Source: Turritopsis dohrnii (taxonomy: Eukaryota; Cnidaria; Hydrozoa; Anthoathecata; Oceaniidae). From it: a stretch of 64,000 nt of DNA. Where the stretch lies: assembly GCA_027922465.2 (NCBI GenBank), contig BQMF02000490.1:62001-126000 (forward strand), written 5' to 3'. Under the pieces are notes generated by a model that had not been told where the DNA came from, did not search any database, and was given only the letters and a program-made list of their open reading frames with translations. Below are positions 11,432 to 21,273 of this stretch, piece by piece (positions within the stretch are counted from its first letter, which is position 1; the number at the start of each line of letters is the position of its first letter). Both the position numbers and the translations under genes were made by a program.

Positions 11432-11849
11432 GGGTGGTTACATGAAGAAAAGTTATCCCGGTTAAGTGGGCTAGCCCGCTTTGCCGAGATCTTACGCCTA
11501 TTAAGAAATTGTCATAAAAATGAAAATATGTTCACATGAGCAGCAAACCAGCTCGCCTTGCCGAGATCTCGCTTTGTTTTGCCGAGATCTCAGATAAGGT
11601 GGGATGAAATAATGTGAACACTTTATCCCGGCAAGGCGGGGTGAGTTGGCATTTATTGCGCATGCTCATCAAAACGAAAAAATTAGTAAACAAAATCAAG
11701 TCAATCAAAATTTGCAAACAAAATCACGTGATACAAATCATCCCGCTTTACTGCGATAATTTTGTTCATGTGACCGCGGAATAGAATCATTCCGGCAAAG
11801 TGTGCTAGCCCGCGTAACCGATATAATTTTTCTTCATGTGACGACCACC
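11432..11849. mobile_element. MITE with long terminal inverted repeats, inserted in the LINE
   Basis: About 50 bp at the left end (GGGTGGTTACATGAAGAAAA, then GCGGGCTAGC-like and TTTGCCGAG words) recur inverted at the right end (TTTTTCTTCATGTGACGACC). TAAGA flanks both sides (11427-11431, 11850-11854). The interior holds palindromic GCCGAGATCTC words. TAA at the duplication would fit PIF/Harbinger. No ORF. Confidence 0.7.
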
Positions 11850-12413
11850 TAAGATGACAATATGTTCGTATTTATAATTTTGACGAAAATAGTGCTCTAT
11901 GATTAATTTTTCACTAGTTAAATCTAAAGGATTGATTCTTGGTAATATTCCCTTTTTAGACCACATTGTCGACAAAAGAAGGTCTGAATATCCAAAAAAC
12001 TTCCACGATTTGTGCAATAAACCATAATTTTCACTTAAAGTATCAAGTTGATCAGGTTAATAACATTACGCAAATAATTGGGTTCTTTTTATGAGGTTTC
12101 AAATAGGAAGTGACGTACTTTAAAAGAAACTGAGGTATGTTTGAAGAAAGTTAGGTTGTCCATTTTCGGTTTCCGTACTTCTACGAGAGTGCTATTAAGG
12201 ATGACAAAATGTAGTGAGCTTAACACCGATAAAGTTACACGGCTTCCATTTACGACAACTTTCTGAAATCTATTACAAAAAATCAATGAATATATAACAA
12301 AACATCTGTGATCCAGGATAGAACTGCATCTTTTAGATGTCGTAATATTTCGATCAAGTAGCGGTGTGGAACAGTATCAAATGCTTTTTTAAAATCACAG
12401 TATAAGACACCAA

Positions 12414-12687
12414 TCACCCCTCCGTTTTCAATAATCTCAGTCCTTTTATCCATTATTTGGAGCAGTGAAGAAGTGGGCATAATTGATTCAAAAATTTTTG
12501 ATGTAATGCTAGTCAGGCTAATTGGTCTGTAATTGTCCGCAAAATGTTTATCACCCCTCCGTTTTCAATAATCTCAGTCCTTTTATCCATTATTTGGAGC
12601 AGTGAAGAAGTGGGCATAATTGATTCAAAAATTTTTGATGTAATGCTAGTCAGGCTAATTGGTCTGTAATTGTCAGCAAAATGTTTA
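12414..12687 (-). repeat. 137-bp tandem duplication inside the LINE RT domain
   Basis: Bases 12414-12550 and 12551-12687 are identical except for one visible substitution (GTCCGC versus GTCAGC). The unit encodes the DNYRPISLTS to ENGG part of the RT fingers. The duplication is far younger than the surrounding decayed LINE. Confidence 0.9.
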
Positions 12688-14264
12688 TCACCTCTGTTGT
12701 TATAGATGGCCGTGATATTAGCCTTCTTCTAAGAATATGGGACTTTTCCTAGGGTATAGGATTTCTCAAATATTGTATGTAAACATATGTGTGAAGACTG
12801 TATGGTCCAGTGCTTTTGCAAGGATTTTTTTCCATTAGTTACTTTAATACAATTTCTCGATCCATCCTCAGTTGAAAGTTACTTACAGTGATTGGTTTCA
12901 CTCCTTCTCAGAATCTAGATTTTCGTGTCAATTTACTAACTCGGCTTCTATATTTCTATAATGGCGATACGCATCCGCATCTTTGGTTTCCATGAATCTT
13001 TTCCAAAGGCGGTATTTTTTCTTCTTTTCATTAAAGCGATACTTGACCACCCATTTACCAGCTTTTACTATTCTGGTCGGTATGCATCCTGCTTCAGTTT
13101 TTTATATATATTTTCAAACTTGGTCTACATCTTGTCAATATCATCTCCACAGTATTCAAATTACTCTGCCCAGTTGATGTAAAGAAGTTCTTTCATCTTT
13201 TAAAGTCAGCTTTAAATTAGGAACAAATTTAAATTGAAGCTTTTCAGCTTTGTATTGGTACTTCAATTTAAGTAGGTCATGGTAAGATTTTCCAGGGGGT
13301 GAAGCGTATTTGCTGTCAAAGTGTTGATCTCCTGTCGAAAATACAAGATGTATCAGAGAAGGAGTGTCTGATCCTCAGCCTTTCATTGGGTGATTCACGT
13401 TTTGCGTCAGAAACTATCTTTCGCTGCATTATAAATTCCTGGTGTTGCAAACTAGAAGTTGTTAGTATCCCCAATCAATTTTCTTGCGATTGAAACCGCC
13501 CACTATGACTAAATAGTCATATCTTTTAATTCTAGTAATGACTCGAGAAAATGGTTGATTTTTGAGAGTTTTCGTCGTTTTTACTATTGGGGCTGCGATA
13601 GATAGCTGCAAACAGCATGATTTCTTTATTTCGGAGACGAATTTCTGTCAGGAGCATTTCTTTTGGCATTTCGTGTTCCTTCAGAATATGTAATTTATCT
13701 GTTTTCTTGTACGATATCAGTTATTTGACGTAAATTACGATCCCTCTTGTCAAGTCTTGGTCTTTCTGATGTTGGAATTCAGCACCAGCAACCATCTAGA
13801 AATAAGTTAACTTCTATCAGCTCGCGTGATAAGTTTTTCACTTTTTTTACTTCAGTTATTGCGATAAGATCTGGTGGTGCATCAGATTCTATTTCCATTT
13901 TCAATTTCTCTTTTGTTAGTGTGTCAACATTAGTGTACCAGGCATATAAATCCATTACTTTTATCAGACTTTGTTTCTTTAGTTGCTTTTCTTGCTTTAG
14001 TTTTATCATACCATCTTCGAATCATTTCTCTTTCTGCTGGTATAATCTTCAGTAATACACATACCTTCACATGCTTAATCTCCCTTTGAGCTTGATAGAT
14101 TCCCCTGAACTTTCTGTTTATCCTCAAAACTTTCCATAGAAACTTGCTTCTTTTGTCAAAAAGGTTTGTTTATAGCCGACTATCTTTGTTTTTGCTCTAG
14201 ACATTGGCGATTTGAGGCTATTTTAGTAAAATGTTTATTGATTTACATACGATTATTTACCTCT

Positions 14265-14350
14265 TCAGTTCCTAAAGGCACTTTTATCAATGAGAGCCCT
14301 GCAAAGGAGGTCCTAGAGTATTAAAAGCCCCCCTTTTGTGCTACGGAAAC
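14265..14350 (-). repeat. LINE 3'-UTR-like repeat, copy 1
   Basis: On the minus strand this reads GGGGGGCTTTTAATACTCTAG, GACCTCCTTTGCAG, CTCATTGATAA, GAACTGAAGAGG, closely similar to the plus-strand copy at 16255-16378. It is probably the 3' end of a LINE family with a short A/T-rich tail, or a SINE that borrowed it. Confidence 0.6.
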
Positions 14351-14359
14351 TGTTATCAC

Positions 14360-15508
14360 GGCAACCCCTTAGTCATCAATTCCGCTTTCAAGCTGAATGC
14401 AAAGCTGCGATTCACATTGTTATAGTCGCTGTCATGACTGCGCCAGGGATTTTTTTCCTTAACTTTACTTACTGGTATGTAGTACAGTAGTATCCAGTAG
14501 CAAGTAGTAAGAAGTAAGAAAATAGTATTCTTTGATCGATTTTAATTACTTGTAATTATAGTATAGCTGTATAGAGTGTTTTTACAATTTCAGTTTTACT
14601 TTCCCGATGATGACTGTGAAGTAAAGTCGAAACATAGAATTTGTTTATGCTGTTTTCTTTTCTTATACTTTGATCAAAAGTGTTCAAGATACACATATTT
14701 AGTTCGGTTTTTGCACTATTTTTTTTAAGAAAATAGTAGTAAGGAAATTACATTAACGTCATGTTTTCACAATGACGCCTGTAGCAAACTTTAAGAGTTT
14801 ACCAACAGCATTTTCGAGTACATATATTGAGGAAAAGTTGGTTATTTCTGTCCGCAAACTAACGACCGATTATTTCTGCATATATAGTTAGTAATCCAAA
14901 AGTATAACGATGGATGCTGAATGTTGTTTTAAAGTATTCCTAAAGTGTTCGCAGCATACGATCGTGGAGTAGAGGTTTTCTTTAGAAATTTTTCAAATAC
15001 GTTCTGCACTGTTCAGGGTCTTCTATGCTTAGCAGGAAAAAACAATGAAAACCAGGAGTATGTTCTTTCCTAAATATATGCCAATACATAAAAGCAAAAT
15101 GGAAACTTTGTAAGAACATACATTTCTCACGGTTAGCCTGGATATAATTGTGATATTTTTCCAACATAGCCTGCAGCCCGAAGGTAAAAATTGCGAAAGT
15201 TTCTGCTATCGAAAGTAAAGCCTGAAATCCGAAGATTCGATGGGCGTAATGGTCAGGATAAACCTTAAAACTCTTTAACATTCAAAAAGAATACACAAGT
15301 ATTGCATCCAGTTTTTCTATGCTTTTCCAAATCATGTGTTCAAGTTCATTCTTGTGAAAATAACTGGGTTTTCAAAACTATCGCCAAACATTCTTGTATT
15401 AGTTTTGATTGTACGAAATTTATCAATTTTTTATCAAGGAAAGGATTAAACCACAAGAATAAACATCTGACTAAATCGATGGTGTAATTTTTGATGGGAG
15501 TACTTTAA
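14360..15508. other. Stretch without recognised gene
   Basis: The stretch contains a plus-strand CCGATGATGACT...AGTCGAAAC hairpin motif at 14604-14632 (see findings) and a minus-strand ORF of 99 residues (14982-15281) rich in aromatic residues that I do not recognise. No splice context was established for it. Confidence 0.3.
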
Positions 15509-15809
15509 AGCTTCTCACAAGGCGATAAAAACCAATTTCACCGCCAAATTGGCGATAAAGTAGAATTTGTAGGCAAAATGGCGATAACCAAGATTTTGGT
15601 GTCAATGCTCAGGCGAGAGAAACTTATAGCCGATCTAAGGCAATAGTAAATTATCGTCTATTTTTGTGGCGATAGAAAATTATCGTATTGTGAAATCGAA
15701 ATAAAAATCCGATAATTTTCTATCGCCAAAATCTGGTGATTTTTGTCAAGGCGATTAATGAATTTATCGGCCTATCACCTGAAAATTATCGCCCGGTGGG
15801 AACCAAGCT
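15509..15809. mobile_element. MITE rich in GGCGATAA repeats
   Basis: Both ends carry AGCTT and GGCGATAA words in inverted orientation (AGCTTCTCACAAGGCGATAA on the left; TTATCGCCCGG...AAGCT on the right). Internally TGGCGATAGAAAATTATCG (about 15669) is repeated inverted as CGATAATTTTCTATCGCCA (about 15710). Target duplication is unclear (TTTA-rich flanks). Confidence 0.5.
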
Positions 15810-16254
15810 TTATAGACAACTGATTGATGATGACATGCTGGGGTCAATGGTTTGGCACATTCGGAGCAGCAAGCGTACGAAAAATTTCCAGTGATAGCCT
15901 TAAAATATATATAGTATACCTTGGCGATGAATAGTCAAAGTCAAACCGTACGCAATTCTTTAGTAAACTGCACTGCAAATTGTAACGTAATACAGTGGAA
16001 CCTTCATATAGCAGACTTCTATTGGACAAAAAATGTTTCCACTTTAGAGGTATCCGCCTTATGGAGGTTTTGTCAAAATTCTAAGATCTCTGTTTAGCCA
16101 ACCCCACCTTTACCACCCCGAGTCATCGAACACAATTCTAATCTCCCATCCTTGACAAAGGACCTGAACAAAGATAGTTTTAGTCGTTTCACTCAGCTTG
16201 GCACTCAGCTTAGCACTCAGGGGGTGGTCTAGTTAAGCGACTGCCGTCATTACA

Positions 16255-16378
16255 GCTTTTGTAGCCTAAATGGGGGCTTTAAATGCTCTAGGACCTCCAT
16301 CGCAGAAACCTCATTGATAACTGTACCTTCAGAAACTGAAGAGGTCATCCTGGGTAAATACTAATAAATAAATAAACT
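16255..16378 (+). repeat. LINE 3'-UTR-like repeat, copy 2
   Basis: Sequence GGGGGCTTTAAATGCTCTAG, then GACCTCCATCGCAG, CTCATTGATAAC and GAACTGAAGAGGTCATCCTG, ending in TAAATAAATAAA. It is the plus-strand counterpart of 14265-14350. No RT ORF precedes it, so it is a heavily 5'-truncated LINE copy or a SINE. Confidence 0.6.
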
Positions 16379-17000
16379 CCCTAACGGTATACTATGCATA
16401 AAATTATTTGCAATAAGTAAATCTGCATTTTATTTTTCATATTGTTAATAAAAGGATTTCGCAAAGAGTTGAATCAAAGATTTGAATTAGAGGAATCTTA
16501 ATCGTATTTTAATATTTGGTCAAGAATGACTCGACTGGTGATAAGCCACTGTTATTTGAGATCTTCTTTTCTGTCAACAACTATTGGCAAAATTTCGTTG
16601 AGTGAACGTTTCTGAAGTTTTGAAAAGAATCCCCCGGTGATATTACTTATTGGTTACACAACTTTATCTTCGGTTGCGTGCTCGGAACATCTGTTATAAT
16701 ACCGTTTACTGATGTTGTCTGTGTTGCAGATCAACCAACAGAATAAAACTGCAGTCCTTTTCGGCACAAGGTTCTTAGCCATTTTCACATTTTCTACTGC
16801 AGCTCAAAGATCCGATTTGCATAAATGTAATGTTTTAATCGTTGACATAATCATTATGGAACTTAAGATGAAGCTAACAGCATCTTTCGCACCGTGGACG
16901 TAAAAAATTGTTATTGTTAAAAAAGCGACTTTCTGGAGAATTTTAAGACTGCTATACCCTCCACAAATACTCTAACGAAATAAGAATCTGTTATGTTATC
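16379..17000. other. Unassigned AT-rich stretch
   Basis: No ORF with recognisable motifs and no clear repeat boundaries are visible. Confidence 0.3.
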
Positions 17001-17263
17001 TAAAGCTGGATTTCCACTTAGGTGGATTAGACCGGATTGGAACGGAATGGATTAGAATTTTAATCCACGCATGCGTAAAAGTTGCACATTTCGTGATCCA
17101 GGTCGGTCATAAGCGGTCCAAAACGGATCGAAAAAAAGTTGAGAAACATTCAACTTTTTTCTGGGTCATCCTGGATCAGTTATTTTGGATCTGTCTTAAA
17201 CCAATGAAAACGAGTGTTTATCAAGTTTATTTAAATAAACTTCACGTAGTTAATTAAAAGCTA

Positions 17264-17465
17264 CAATCGGGGACAAAAATATATGAAACACTTTGTCTTT
17301 TTTAACATTATTAGGTGCTTTTTATCTCCCCCATGCCCCCCCCCCCCCCTGTAAACAATGTTGCTTTTAAGCCTCAAAACTGATTTCAAACCTCTCCAAC
17401 ATTGTTTATAGGTGGGGGAGGGGTTTTTTTATGAATAGGTGTTTCAGTATTTTTGTCCCCAATTG
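17264..17465. repeat. Foldback MITE, copy 1
   Basis: The ends CAATCGGGGACAAAAATA and TATTTTTGTCCCCAATTG are inverted, and a second inner pair (TAAACAATGTTG / CAACATTGTTTA) makes most of the unit self-complementary. It contains a run of about 15 C at 17337-17351. It is nearly identical and in direct orientation to 20962-21149, which has a shorter C-run. GGGGACAAAAATA ends are reminiscent of Tc1/mariner-type MITEs. Confidence 0.75.
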
Positions 17466-17580
17466 TCTGAAAACGTAAATTTCTTTGAAGAGAAAGTTAT
17501 TTCATGATAGTTGGCTTAGGCTTTGAATTTGTTACAAAAACTAAGAAATGAGTTGCTTACTATTACAAATAGCTATTATG

Positions 17581-17660
17581 TGACCCCTACAGGTGTTGGT
17601 TGATGATATTGGGCCAAGGACTTAGTGCCACAGTGCTCTCTGACAACACCTGAGGGGTCA
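17581..17660. repeat. Short palindrome
   Basis: TGACCCCTACAGGTGTTG at 17581 pairs with CAACACCTGAGGGGTCA ending at 17660, giving an 80-bp hairpin just upstream of the Tc1 transposase gene. It could be a relic of a terminal inverted repeat. Confidence 0.55.
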
Positions 17661-17802
17661 AGGGGTGGGATTAGTTCAGTCTTTCTAATATACTTTCTTC
17701 TTTTTTTTTCAACAACAAAATATATATCTATTTTTCTCCTAGCTATAAACAGAAATCAATCTAAACAGTATTATAATATATATCAACATACCATTCATCC
17801 TT

Positions 17803-18891
17803 ATGAAGCGAGTTACCTCAAGAATGTCTGCTATGATTTGTATCATGCACCACGATTTAAAGACAAAAATAAGACAAATACAGAAGAGGTTCAGTGAGAT
17901 CAGCTTATCCACAGTGTGGAGGCATGCAACTCAACACGCAGACCGTGTCAACTGTCAAAAAGCTTCAAAAGTGTGACGTGGCCGACCGCCATTGTTGACT
18001 CCTCGGGAAGAACGTTTGATTGAGAGGGCATTGAAAGACGTCCGAAAAACTCAAGGTGGTCGCTTTACTGCAAAGCATATTCAAAATTGTTCTGGTGTAT
18101 CACATGTTAGCCTACAGACAATTCGAAGATATCTCAATAAAATGGGTTACGCCTTCCGTCCTGCCTTACGAAAAGGTTTGTTTTTGGAGTCAGATCTGAA
18201 AAAGCGACTCAAGTTTGCGAAAGACGTTGTCAAGTATTTCAACCCAACCACACTATGGACAAAAGAGATCTCGTTCTATTTCGATGGAAAAAGCTTCGTC
18301 CACAAAGTGAATCCACGTGATCAAGCCAGAGCTCCAGGGTCAAGAATTTGGAGGTAGTCCTGTGAAGGATTACATGAGCATTGTACGTCAAAAGGGAAAA
18401 AAGCTGGGAGTAGTGGTCGCACCGCCGGGTTTTTTGTCGCGATATCGTATGGGAAGGGTGTTGTCATGTGTGAGCCCTATTCGAAACTAAACGGTCAGAT
18501 GTTTGCAGATTTTGTCACAAGACACTTCCCTTCTGTTTTTGAAAAGAGTTGTAACCCAGACGGAGATTGCTTTCTACAAGACAATGATCCATCACAAAAT
18601 TCAAAGCCGGCTTGGGAGGCTTTCAAGAAGATTGGCGCTATCAAATTCACCATTCCACCACGGAGCCCCGACTGTAACCCTATTGAAAATGTCTTTGGAT
18701 GGGCTGAACGAAAACTGGCACACGACGCCTTGGAACAAAACATAATGCGTGAAAGCTACGACGAATTTGTCCTTCGCGTAATAAACACAATGGAGTCATG
18801 TCCGGTGGACTTGATCAACCGAATAATTGAATCTATGCCTACACGAATGCTGAAAATAATAGAGACCAAGGGCAAAAGATTAAGGTATTAA
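17803..18891 (+). pseudogene. Tc1/mariner transposase (DD34E) with two in-frame stops
   Basis: A cut-and-paste transposase of the Tc1 group. From ATG 17803 one frame runs to 18891 (362 residues, the usual length) with only two interruptions, TGA at 17974-17976 and TAG at 18355-18357. Landmarks are an N-terminal paired-like helix-turn-helix (RQIQKRFSEISLSTVWRHAT), a GRPP hook between the two DNA-binding halves, and a second helix-turn-helix (HVSLQTIRRYLNKMGY). The catalytic residues are D161 (FDGKSF), D260 (LQDNDPSQNS) and E295 (SPDCNPIEN), with exactly 34 residues between the last two. The usual His after DNDP is replaced (DNDPSQN). The reading frame is otherwise clean, so inactivation looks fairly recent. 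Terminal repeats of its own were not clearly found; the GGGGACAAAAATA foldbacks on either side are candidates. Confidence 0.88.
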
Positions 18892-19137
18892 ACTCTCGTT
18901 TAGATTATTATGTCGTGTATATGAGAAATTACGTTGGTCGGTCATTGCCAGTACTCCAGACTATAAAGCTTAACACAATGAAAAAGTAACAGAAGATATA
19001 TCTAGTTTTTGTCGTCTCAAAATGAAATTAAAAAGCTCTACGTATTTGTAAGTAAGGATAAAAGTCTGGTTAACCATAAGAAACATCAACAGAAATAAGC
19101 TAACACTTGTATCAAAATCTAAAAGCAAGATGAATGA

Positions 19138-19429
19138 CATGTTACACCCATGTTACACCACATGTTACACCACATGTTACACCACATGTTACACCACATG
19201 TTACACCACATGTTACACCACATGTTACACCACATGTTACACCACTTTTCAAGCAAATCTATGGTAATCACAACATGTTACACATGTTACACTATATTTA
19301 AAAGAAATTATATATAAGTTTTTTTAAAATATAGTGTAACATGTGTAACATGTTATGGTTACCATAGATTTGCTTTGAAAGTGGTGTAACATAGGGTGTA
19401 ACATGTGGTGTAACATGGGTGTAACATGT
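19138..19429. repeat. Long palindrome built of 12-bp repeats
   Basis: The left arm has about nine tandem copies of ATGTTACACCAC, then a unique stretch with AGCAAATCTATGGTAA and ATGTTACACATGTTACAC. The right arm is the inverse with fewer repeat copies (GGTGTAACAT). The outermost 12 bp (CATGTTACACCC / GGGTGTAACATG) pair perfectly, and the AT-rich centre (about 19300-19330) could form the hairpin tip. No target duplication is seen. It ends 15 bp before the stop codon of the Rep/SF3 fragment. Confidence 0.85.
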
Positions 19430-19444
19430 TGTTTTTATTTAGTC

Positions 19445-20482
19445 TCAGTGGAGAATGAGCTCTGCAAAACATCTACTGTAAGGTTGCACCTCTCTCTGCT
19501 CATCCTTATCAAATTGCTTTGTGAATTCAAAAACCCGCCATCTCGAATCCATCATTTCGTCTTCCTTTTGATCGAAAGTGTTATAAGATCCGCTAAATTT
19601 GACTCTCTCTTTGCTTGTTGCAAATATTGCAACATCTGAGTTAATGCATACATCTTCAACGTAGACATTCTTTGGGGCTGGCAATTTTACGGTTTCACCT
19701 TCTAGCAGAAGAAGAAGATCTTTCCAGGAGATACTCTCCTTCTGTCAATGAAAGTCATTTAGCAGTATAATGCGAGATTTCTCGGCGCCAACCCAGGAAA
19801 ATTTATCATTTGCTGGATTTTTAAAGATATCGTCTTTGAAAATCCTCGTCAACGGTTTAAACATAAACGTCTTGGCACAGTTGGTCGGTCCGATTAGAAT
19901 AATATTTCTGTATTTTCCTTTACCGAGTGCAAGCGATTCTCTCATGGCACTGGCGAAGGCTAACCTATTGATATTGTTGAAGCTGAGGATCTCAGTAGCA
20001 CACTGTAGCCATTCACCTGCACAGGTGCACGAGGTTTCTGCAGCTGAGTTGATGATGTCCATTCTGGTGAGTGATTTCTCTTTGGCACGCGCGGGCGCCT
20101 CTTGCATTTGCCACGCCTTACTTATCAGTTCCTTTATCAGTTTTTCAGACCTTCTAAATATAAAGTCTGAAATGTCACTCTCACCGGCCTCTTTCCTTTC
20201 TTTTGCACACAGCAAAAGTCCATCATAGTCTGAAATATTGTTCTCCACCACAAACCTTGCCATCTCGCAGTTGTCCAGCCTCTTCTTCTTTGAGGAAGCA
20301 GAGGCTGTAGCTGTGGCGGCACTTAATGACTTTCGCCGGTTACTCCCAATGGAGGCTTTTGTTTTTGGAGACCGCGCATCTTTCAGATTTGGGTGCTCCG
20401 AACTGTGGACAACATTCGCATCTTTCTTAATTACATAACGGTATGCACTCAGATAAAGGTCGTGATCCGAAAAGTTAACCAC
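19445..20482 (-). pseudogene. Rep-like protein with SF3 helicase (parvovirus NS1-like), fragment
   Basis: A replication initiator/helicase fragment of 346 codons on the minus strand. Near the N-terminus YLSAYRYVIKKD resembles the Y-x-x-K motif of a HUH endonuclease; the earlier HUH residues are missing, so the 5' part is lost or in another exon. An SF3 ATPase follows, with Walker A GPTNCAKT (residues 198-205), hydrophobic strand IILLNDF (Walker B region), then LLLLLEGETVKLPAPK, the motif-C-like IFATSK and an RWRVFEF strand. One in-frame TGA (19745-19747) interrupts it directly after the Walker B strand. Walker A has Ala where the family normally has Gly before Lys. Similar Rep/SF3 genes occur as endogenised parvovirus-like sequences in invertebrate genomes and in some mobile elements; I cannot tell which applies here. 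The gene ends beside the palindrome 19138-19429. Confidence 0.75.
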
Positions 20483-20492
20483 TATTTAATTG

Positions 20493-20544
20493 AAGTTCAG
20501 AATTATGCATATGTTATTTATTAAAGTTCAGAATTATGCATATG
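20493..20544. repeat. 21-bp direct repeat upstream of the Rep fragment
   Basis: AAGTTCAGAATTATGCATATG occurs at 20493-20513 and again at 20524-20544, immediately 5' of the Rep ORF on the minus strand. Origin unknown. Confidence 0.8.
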
Positions 20545-20961
20545 ATAGAGTGTAGTAGGTAGCTACATATTCATATTTCTTTAGAGCAAACTGTTAGGGC
20601 CAGAATTCACGCATTTAAGCAAAGAAATTGCGAAGAAAATTATAAAAAACCATTCAAGATTCATTAAGCACCTAAGAAAAGGTAAAAGAACAATTAAAAA
20701 TTCAAATTTTGAATACTTCTAAGCTCATAACAGCCACCATCTGCCACCATGTGCGTTCCTGCTTCCCTTTTAAATTTCGTGCGTATTTGCGTGACTTTAT
20801 GCTAACGGATGTTAATGGCAACAAAATGGCGGCGATACTGTGCCGTACGGACGTGCTGAATTACCCTCTATCATTTGCAAGCTTAAAATGAGCAGTTTGG
20901 ACGCATTTATGGTCTTAAATCTTTGCTTGGAACAGTTTCATCATACTTAAAGTTTCTCAGA

Positions 20962-21149
20962 CAATCGGGGACAAAAATATATGAAACACTTTGTCTTTTT
21001 TAACATTATTAAGTGCTTTTTATCTCCCCCATGCCCCCCTGTAAACAATGTTGCTTTTAAGCCTCAAAACTGATTTCAAACCTCTCCAACATTGTTTATA
21101 GGGGGGAGGGGTTTTTTTTTGAATAGGTGTTTCAGTATTTTTGTCCCCG
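20962..21149. repeat. Foldback MITE, copy 2
   Basis: Direct repeat of 17264-17465 with the same palindromic ends (CAATCGGGGACAAAAATA ... TATTTTTGTCCCCG). The two copies differ mainly in C-run and G-run lengths. Together they bracket the Tc1 and Rep sequences. Confidence 0.75.
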
Positions 21150-21153
21150 TATT

Positions 21154-21273
21154 ATGGACAACCAGCAATTTGTTATTATGGATAATCAAGAAGACATTTT
21201 GGGCAGGTTTTTAAACGAACAAGAAAACACAGTTATTGAGAATCCCAATTCACAACTGGAACCGTATTTATGA
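21154..21273 (+). other. Short acidic ORF
   Basis: Starting at ATG 21154, 39 codons read MDNQQFVIMDNQEDILGRF and so on, with many Asp, Glu, Asn and Gln. It begins 4 bp after the foldback copy and lies inside the Harbinger-like end segment. It may be a remnant first exon. No family is recognised. Confidence 0.2.

Larger units (their letters stand above)
10430..14215 (-). pseudogene. Degenerate non-LTR retrotransposon (CR1/Jockey-like), minus strand
   Basis: Reading from 14.2 kb downwards on the minus strand, LINE ORF2 landmarks appear in order. An endonuclease N-terminus lies at about 13.8-14.0 kb (AWYTNVDTL, PPDLIAITEVK). A linker follows at about 13.0-13.2 kb (KKYRLWKRFMETKD). RT blocks lie at about 12.3-12.7 kb (DNYRPISLTS, VLYCDFKKAFDTVPH), the catalytic YADD at about 11.05 kb, and the C-terminal HLGYGALLWNPH-type region with an R-x-RRHD-like tail at about 10.45-10.75 kb. 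Stops and frameshifts are frequent, the palm is split by a 418-bp MITE (11432-11849), and an RT segment is tandemly duplicated (12414-12687). It cannot encode a functional protein. Clade assignment is approximate. Confidence 0.8.
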
